Origin: CAYOWK01 sp964407665
Lineage (GTDB): Bacteria > Pseudomonadota > Alphaproteobacteria > Caulobacterales > Hyphomonadaceae
Direction: 5' to 3'
Length of the DNA stretch: 64,000 nt
NCBI GenBank assembly: GCA_964407665.1
Contig: CAYOWK010000007.1
Location: forward strand, 54,569 to 118,568
The position numbers and the translations under genes are program-made. The notes under the pieces were generated by a model. That model made no database searches. It saw only the letters and a program-made list of their open reading frames with translations, and was not told the DNA's origin. Shown in pieces: positions 60,724 through 64,000 of the stretch; position 1 is the stretch's first letter; the number at the start of each line of letters is the position of its first letter.

Positions 60724-61728
60724 GTGAAGCGTATCGTGGACCTGCCGATCCTGCCGACCGAGCGCAGCGTCGTTTCCGGCTACCCGATTGTGCATCCGCT
60801 GCTCGGCCGCGACGTCCGGATCGGCGTTATCGGCGCCGGGGTATTCGGCGGCTTCCACGCCAACAAGTTCTCGTCGATGCAGAATGCCGCGTTCGCCGGC
60901 GTCCTCGACACCAACCCGAAGTCCGCCTCGGCTCTCCTCGAGAAGGCCGGAGCCGGCGAGCATTTCGACAGCTTCGAGGCCCTCGCCGAAGCCTGCGACG
61001 CCGTGGTGATCGCGACGCCGGCTGTCACGCATGCCCATCTCGCTGACCGTGCGCTCGAAGCCGGCCTGCATGTTCTGGTCGAAAAGCCCCTCGCGCTCGA
61101 CGGCGCGGTTGCGCGTGCCCTGGCCGCCAAGGCGCTGGACCGCGACCTGATCCTGCAGGTCGGCCACCAGGAGCGTCTCGTGTTCGCCGCCATGGGCCTG
61201 ATGTCCACGCCGGAGCGTCCCCGCCGCATCGAGGCCGTCCGTGTTGGCCCGCGCTCGCCGCAGGGCCGTTGCGAGGACGTCAGCGTCGTCTTCGACCTGA
61301 TGATCCACGACCTCGACCTCGCCGCCGAGCTCTTCGGCGGTGAAGCGGCCACGGCCACGGCTTTCGGTCGCAGCGTCCACACGAACCTGCTGGATGAGGC
61401 GTCGGCTGAACTCGTCTTTGCAAACGGTGTCGCCCGCCTGACCGCCTCGCGCTGCGCGCCCGAGCGCAAGCGCAGCATGCGGATCGACTATGCCGCCGGC
61501 CGCGTCGAGATCGACATGATCACGCGCGAAGTCCGCAACGACACCCCGTTCCACATCGTCGGCGACGTCTCGGGCATCCTGCCGGATCCGCTGCGCGCGG
61601 CTGACGAGGCGTTCCTTGCCGCCATCCGTGGCGAGGCCCAGTCGCCGGTCACCGGCGGCGTCGGCGCCCGGGCCGCCGGTCTGGCCCAGTTGGTCGAGTC
61701 CTGCGCCTCGGTTGCCGTCGCGGCCTGA
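60724..61728 (+). CDS. Gfo/Idh/MocA-family oxidoreductase
   Basis: 334 residues from a GTG at 60724. Rossmann motif IGVIGAGVFGGFHANKF (about 33-49), VVIATPAVTHAHLADRAL, and the conserved VEKPLALD with the catalytic Lys. The C-terminal domain has DLMIHDLDLAAELFG, in which His is the family's second residue. Such proteins are NAD(P)-dependent sugar or inositol dehydrogenases and some act on nucleotide sugars. The substrate is not deducible. A longer 5' extension in the same frame lacks conservation. Confidence 0.88.
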   Translation: MKRIVDLPILPTERSVVSGYPIVHPLLGRDVRIGVIGAGVFGGFHANKFSSMQNAAFAGVLDTNPKSASALLEKAGAGEHFDSFEALAEACDAVVIATPAVTHAHLADRALEAGLHVLVEKPLALDGAVARALAAKALDRDLILQVGHQERLVFAAMGLMSTPERPRRIEAVRVGPRSPQGRCEDVSVVFDLMIHDLDLAAELFGGEAATATAFGRSVHTNLLDEASAELVFANGVARLTASRCAPERKRSMRIDYAAGRVEIDMITREVRNDTPFHIVGDVSGILPDPLRAADEAFLAAIRGEAQSPVTGGVGARAAGLAQLVESCASVAVAA

Positions 61729-61827
61729 ACCACACTCTGACGATCGCCTGACGCCCACAACCAGAGGGCGCTTGTTCCCCGGGCAGGAAGACTTCATGCT
61801 GTGCAAAATGCCCGGCGGGAGGTCGCG

Positions 61828-62799
61828 ATGGGCCAGACGGTCATCTCCAGACGCGTCCTGATCGCTGCCCCGCTCGGGCTGGCCGTGGCGCCTGCGGTCG
61901 GCGGCCAGCAACCCGCGCGCCCGGTTGACCGCGCGCCGGCGGATGCTGCACCAAACCTCCTGGACGCCTGGATCGACGCCTATGGGCGACCGACGGCCGC
62001 CGTCACGATCAATGGCGCCGGACCTTACAGCTTTCTGGTCGATACCGGCGCAACGACGACGGTCGTCGGCGCCCGGCACGCAGAGGCGATGGGCCTTGAG
62101 CCCCTCGGTCTGGTCCGCGTCAACGGCACCACGGGAACTGCGGAACTGCCAATGGCGTCCGCATCCCTGCTCAGTGCGGGGGCCGTCCGGATGAGGAATC
62201 TTCGCGTCGCCCTGATTGACGAGATCAGCTTTGCCCAGTGGGACGGTATCCTCGGAGCAGACGTCTTTGTCGGGCGCAGGCTGACGTTTGACATCGCCCG
62301 GAAGGTCGTCCGACTGGAGCGCTCGGGGCTCGAAACAACCCTGTCGATGCGCCCAAAGCCCAACATCCGGCTTAGGAACGGCATACTCCCCGAACTCAAG
62401 GGCAAGGTCGGGGGAATTGCCGCGACCTTTGTCATCGACACCGGCGCCGACGGCTCCATCATCAACCCGCCGCTGGCCCGCGCGCTCAGTCTCCGGTTCC
62501 CCGCGCTGCAGCGGCGGCCGAACGTTGTCGTGACCGGGGTCACGGGCAGAACACTGGTCGGCGAGGCCGTGGCGTTGCCGCGCGTGGACCTGCCGGACAT
62601 CAGCGCGGTGGACTGCGTCGCGGTCGCGGCGGACGCCTCGATTTTCCGGGTCTGGGACCTGCAAGACGAGCCCGCGATGCTGGTCGGAATCGACCTCCTG
62701 TCGCGGCTGAAGTCGTTTACCATCGACTACCGGTCCCGCCGCTTCGATGCGACGCCCCTGGCCCAGCTGATGAGCGGGGTCCTGTCTCGGACTGGCTAG
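61828..62799 (+). CDS. Two-domain retropepsin-like aspartyl protease
   Basis: 323 residues from ATG 61828 (GGGAGG 5 bases upstream); a Tat- or Sec-like start ISRRVLIAAPLGLAVAPAVG suggests export. Each half has an active-site motif: FLVDTGATTTVVGA (Asp72) and FVIDTGADGSIIN (Asp204), as in the retropepsin-like Asp_protease_2 family, so an internal dimer mimicking a retroviral protease is likely. Function unknown; possibly protein turnover in the periplasm. Confidence 0.85.
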   Translation: MGQTVISRRVLIAAPLGLAVAPAVGGQQPARPVDRAPADAAPNLLDAWIDAYGRPTAAVTINGAGPYSFLVDTGATTTVVGARHAEAMGLEPLGLVRVNGTTGTAELPMASASLLSAGAVRMRNLRVALIDEISFAQWDGILGADVFVGRRLTFDIARKVVRLERSGLETTLSMRPKPNIRLRNGILPELKGKVGGIAATFVIDTGADGSIINPPLARALSLRFPALQRRPNVVVTGVTGRTLVGEAVALPRVDLPDISAVDCVAVAADASIFRVWDLQDEPAMLVGIDLLSRLKSFTIDYRSRRFDATPLAQLMSGVLSRTG

Positions 62800-62844
62800 C
62801 ATCGCCCGAACCTACCCCCCGAGAAGGCGGCGCGCCTTGCCATC

Positions 62845-62892
62845 CGGCTCTGCAGCGCTACACCGAACGACCGATTCCCCCAGGCAGAGCCG
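62845..62892 (+). other. Inverted repeat next to the gltX start
   Basis: CGGCTCTGC (62845-62853) and GCAGAGCCG (62884-62892) form a perfect 9-bp repeat, ending three bases before the ATG at 62896. If transcribed, this stem would cover the ribosome-binding region. Confidence 0.5.
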
Positions 62893-62895
62893 TCC

Positions 62896-64000
62896 ATGAG
62901 CATCCGAGTCCGTTTCGCCCCGTCGCCGACAGGCAAGCTGCACGTCGGCAACATCCGTACTGCGTTGATGAACTGGCTGTTCGCGAGCCGTCAGGGCGGC
63001 GTGTTCATCCTGCGCATCGACGATACCGACACCGAACGCTCGACGCTCGCCAACGAGGAAGCCATCCGGACCGACCTGAGCTGGCTCGGCATGGAATGGG
63101 GCGAGACCTTCAAGCAGTCCGAACGGTTCGCGCGCTATGACGAAGTGGCAGAACAGCTGAAAGCCAAGGGCCTGCTTTACCCCTGCTACGAAACCGCAGA
63201 CGAGCTGGAGCGCCGCCGCAAGATCGCGCTCTCACGCGGCAAGCCGCCTGTCTACGACCGTGCGGCGCTCGAGCTGACGGAGGCCGACCGGGCGGCGCTT
63301 GAGGCGGAAGGCCGCAAGCCGCACTGGCGGTTCAAGCTGTCCGGCAATCCGGTCACGTGGACCGATCTGGTTCGCGGCGAACAGTCGATCGACTCCTCGT
63401 CCGTGTCCGATCCTATCCTGATCCGCGAAGACGGCTCCTACCTCTACACCATGCCCTCGGTTGTCGACGACGTGGACGCCCGCATCACCCACATCGTGCG
63501 CGGCGAGGATCACGTCACGAACTCCGGCGCCCAGCTGGAGATCTTCCGGGCCCTGGGCGACCATGTTCCGCAGATGGCCCACACGCCGCTCCTGATCGGC
63601 GCCGACGGCCAGGGCCTGTCGAAGCGGCTGGGCTCGCTGTCCGTGGAGCAGCTGCGTGGCGACGGCTTCGAGCCGATGGCGATCTCGTCGCTGCTGGCCA
63701 AGCTGGGCACCTCTGACCCGGTCGAGCCGCGCGAGAGCCTTGAAGTGCTTGCAGAGGACTTCTCATTCGACAAGATCGGCCGGGCTCCCGCGCGCTTCGA
63801 CGAACAGGAACTGCTGAACCTCAACGCGCAGTTCCTGCACGCCATGAGCTTCGAGGCGGCGAAACCAAGGCTTGAGAAACTGGCCTATGGCGAACAGGCC
63901 ACCGAGGACTTCTGGAGCACGGTGAAGGCCAACCTGCAGGTCTTCCCCGATGTCGGGATGTGGCTGAGCGTCGTCTATGGGACCGGTCTGACCGGGCCTG
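62896..64000 (+). CDS. gltX: Glutamyl-tRNA synthetase (cut at window edge)
   Basis: 368 residues are visible and the gene runs off the window. HIGH-type motif PSPTGKLHVGN (about 9-19), FILRIDDTDTERS, and the second catalytic KMSKS-type motif appears as GQGLSKRLGS near 238-247. Class I synthetase with an anticodon-binding domain beyond the edge. It charges tRNA-Glu. The 5' side has the stem noted above. Confidence 0.96.
   Translation, partial: MSIRVRFAPSPTGKLHVGNIRTALMNWLFASRQGGVFILRIDDTDTERSTLANEEAIRTDLSWLGMEWGETFKQSERFARYDEVAEQLKAKGLLYPCYETADELERRRKIALSRGKPPVYDRAALELTEADRAALEAEGRKPHWRFKLSGNPVTWTDLVRGEQSIDSSSVSDPILIREDGSYLYTMPSVVDDVDARITHIVRGEDHVTNSGAQLEIFRALGDHVPQMAHTPLLIGADGQGLSKRLGSLSVEQLRGDGFEPMAISSLLAKLGTSDPVEPRESLEVLAEDFSFDKIGRAPARFDEQELLNLNAQFLHAMSFEAAKPRLEKLAYGEQATEDFWSTVKANLQVFPDVGMWLSVVYGTGLTGP

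Noticed and set aside
60508..62802. 764-codon open frame on the minus strand across the Gfo/Idh and retropepsin genes
   Set aside because: It lies antisense to two clearly recognised genes; its Arg, His and Asp-heavy composition is typical of the empty frame of high-GC DNA.
1..64000. CRISPR arrays, prophage, insertion sequences, integrases, rRNA
   Set aside because: No regularly spaced repeats with spacers, no transposase or integrase motifs and no rRNA sequence were seen. tRNA-Val has no adjacent integrase or duplicated 3' end that would mark an integrated island.

Overview
The window is GC-rich, gene-dense chromosomal DNA from an alphaproteobacterium, most likely of the Caulobacterales (Hyphomonadaceae/Maricaulaceae-like). 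The inference rests on a Ros/MucR regulator, a DUF2336 protein, a PAS_5 protein, a DUF6489-type protein, a class II DAHP synthase, a CopG/RHH-type regulator and many ATGA/GTGA-overlapping operons. I see no insertion sequence, prophage, integrase, CRISPR array or rRNA. There is one tRNA, tRNA-Val(CAC).

Region 1 (1-13.6 kb, minus strand) is a type II secretion (T2SS) cluster, gspC-D-E-F-G-H-I-J-K-L, cut by the left edge inside gspL. Directly upstream and in the same direction lie a TonB-dependent receptor and a secreted beta-helix lipoprotein, so the whole set reads as one export/uptake unit. Three tandem 11-bp PhoB-box half-sites (13514-13546) precede the lipoprotein gene, which suggests induction by phosphate starvation. 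A terminator at 13626-13656 separates this unit from a large autotransporter (13.7-17.1 kb).

Region 2 (17.3-25.1 kb) holds oligopeptidase B, a MaoC hydratase, an unusual protein joining a ribbon-helix-helix (RHH) domain, a membrane segment and four EF-hands, an MFS exporter, a small membrane protein and a DUF2336 protein. About 660 bases without a gene (21225-21890) contain a run of perfect tetraloop hairpins that may be a structured RNA.

Region 3 (25.3-33.2 kb) is a tightly overlapping Mrp/Mnh-type cation/proton antiporter operon with three antiporter-like (NuoM/MnhD family) subunits and no full-length MnhA.

Region 4 (33.3-53.8 kb) is a mosaic of housekeeping and accessory genes. It includes mucR, a PAS_5 protein, ybgC, a spinster-like MFS carrier, tRNA-Val, gph, glmU, rpiA, two secreted-repeat proteins, glutathione reductase, a DODA-type dioxygenase, an orphan ParA with a small partner, a dienelactone-hydrolase-like enzyme, a PAP2 phosphatase and a DASS (SLC13) carrier.

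Region 5 (53.8-64 kb) starts with an apparently leaderless 27-codon ORF containing consecutive Phe-Tyr-Trp codons. It lies ahead of the asd/class II DAHP synthase operon and looks like an aromatic amino acid attenuator. Then follow a small lipoprotein, a MATE exporter, HU, a DUF429-like protein, a Gfo/Idh/MocA oxidoreductase, a two-domain retropepsin-like protein and gltX, cut by the right edge.
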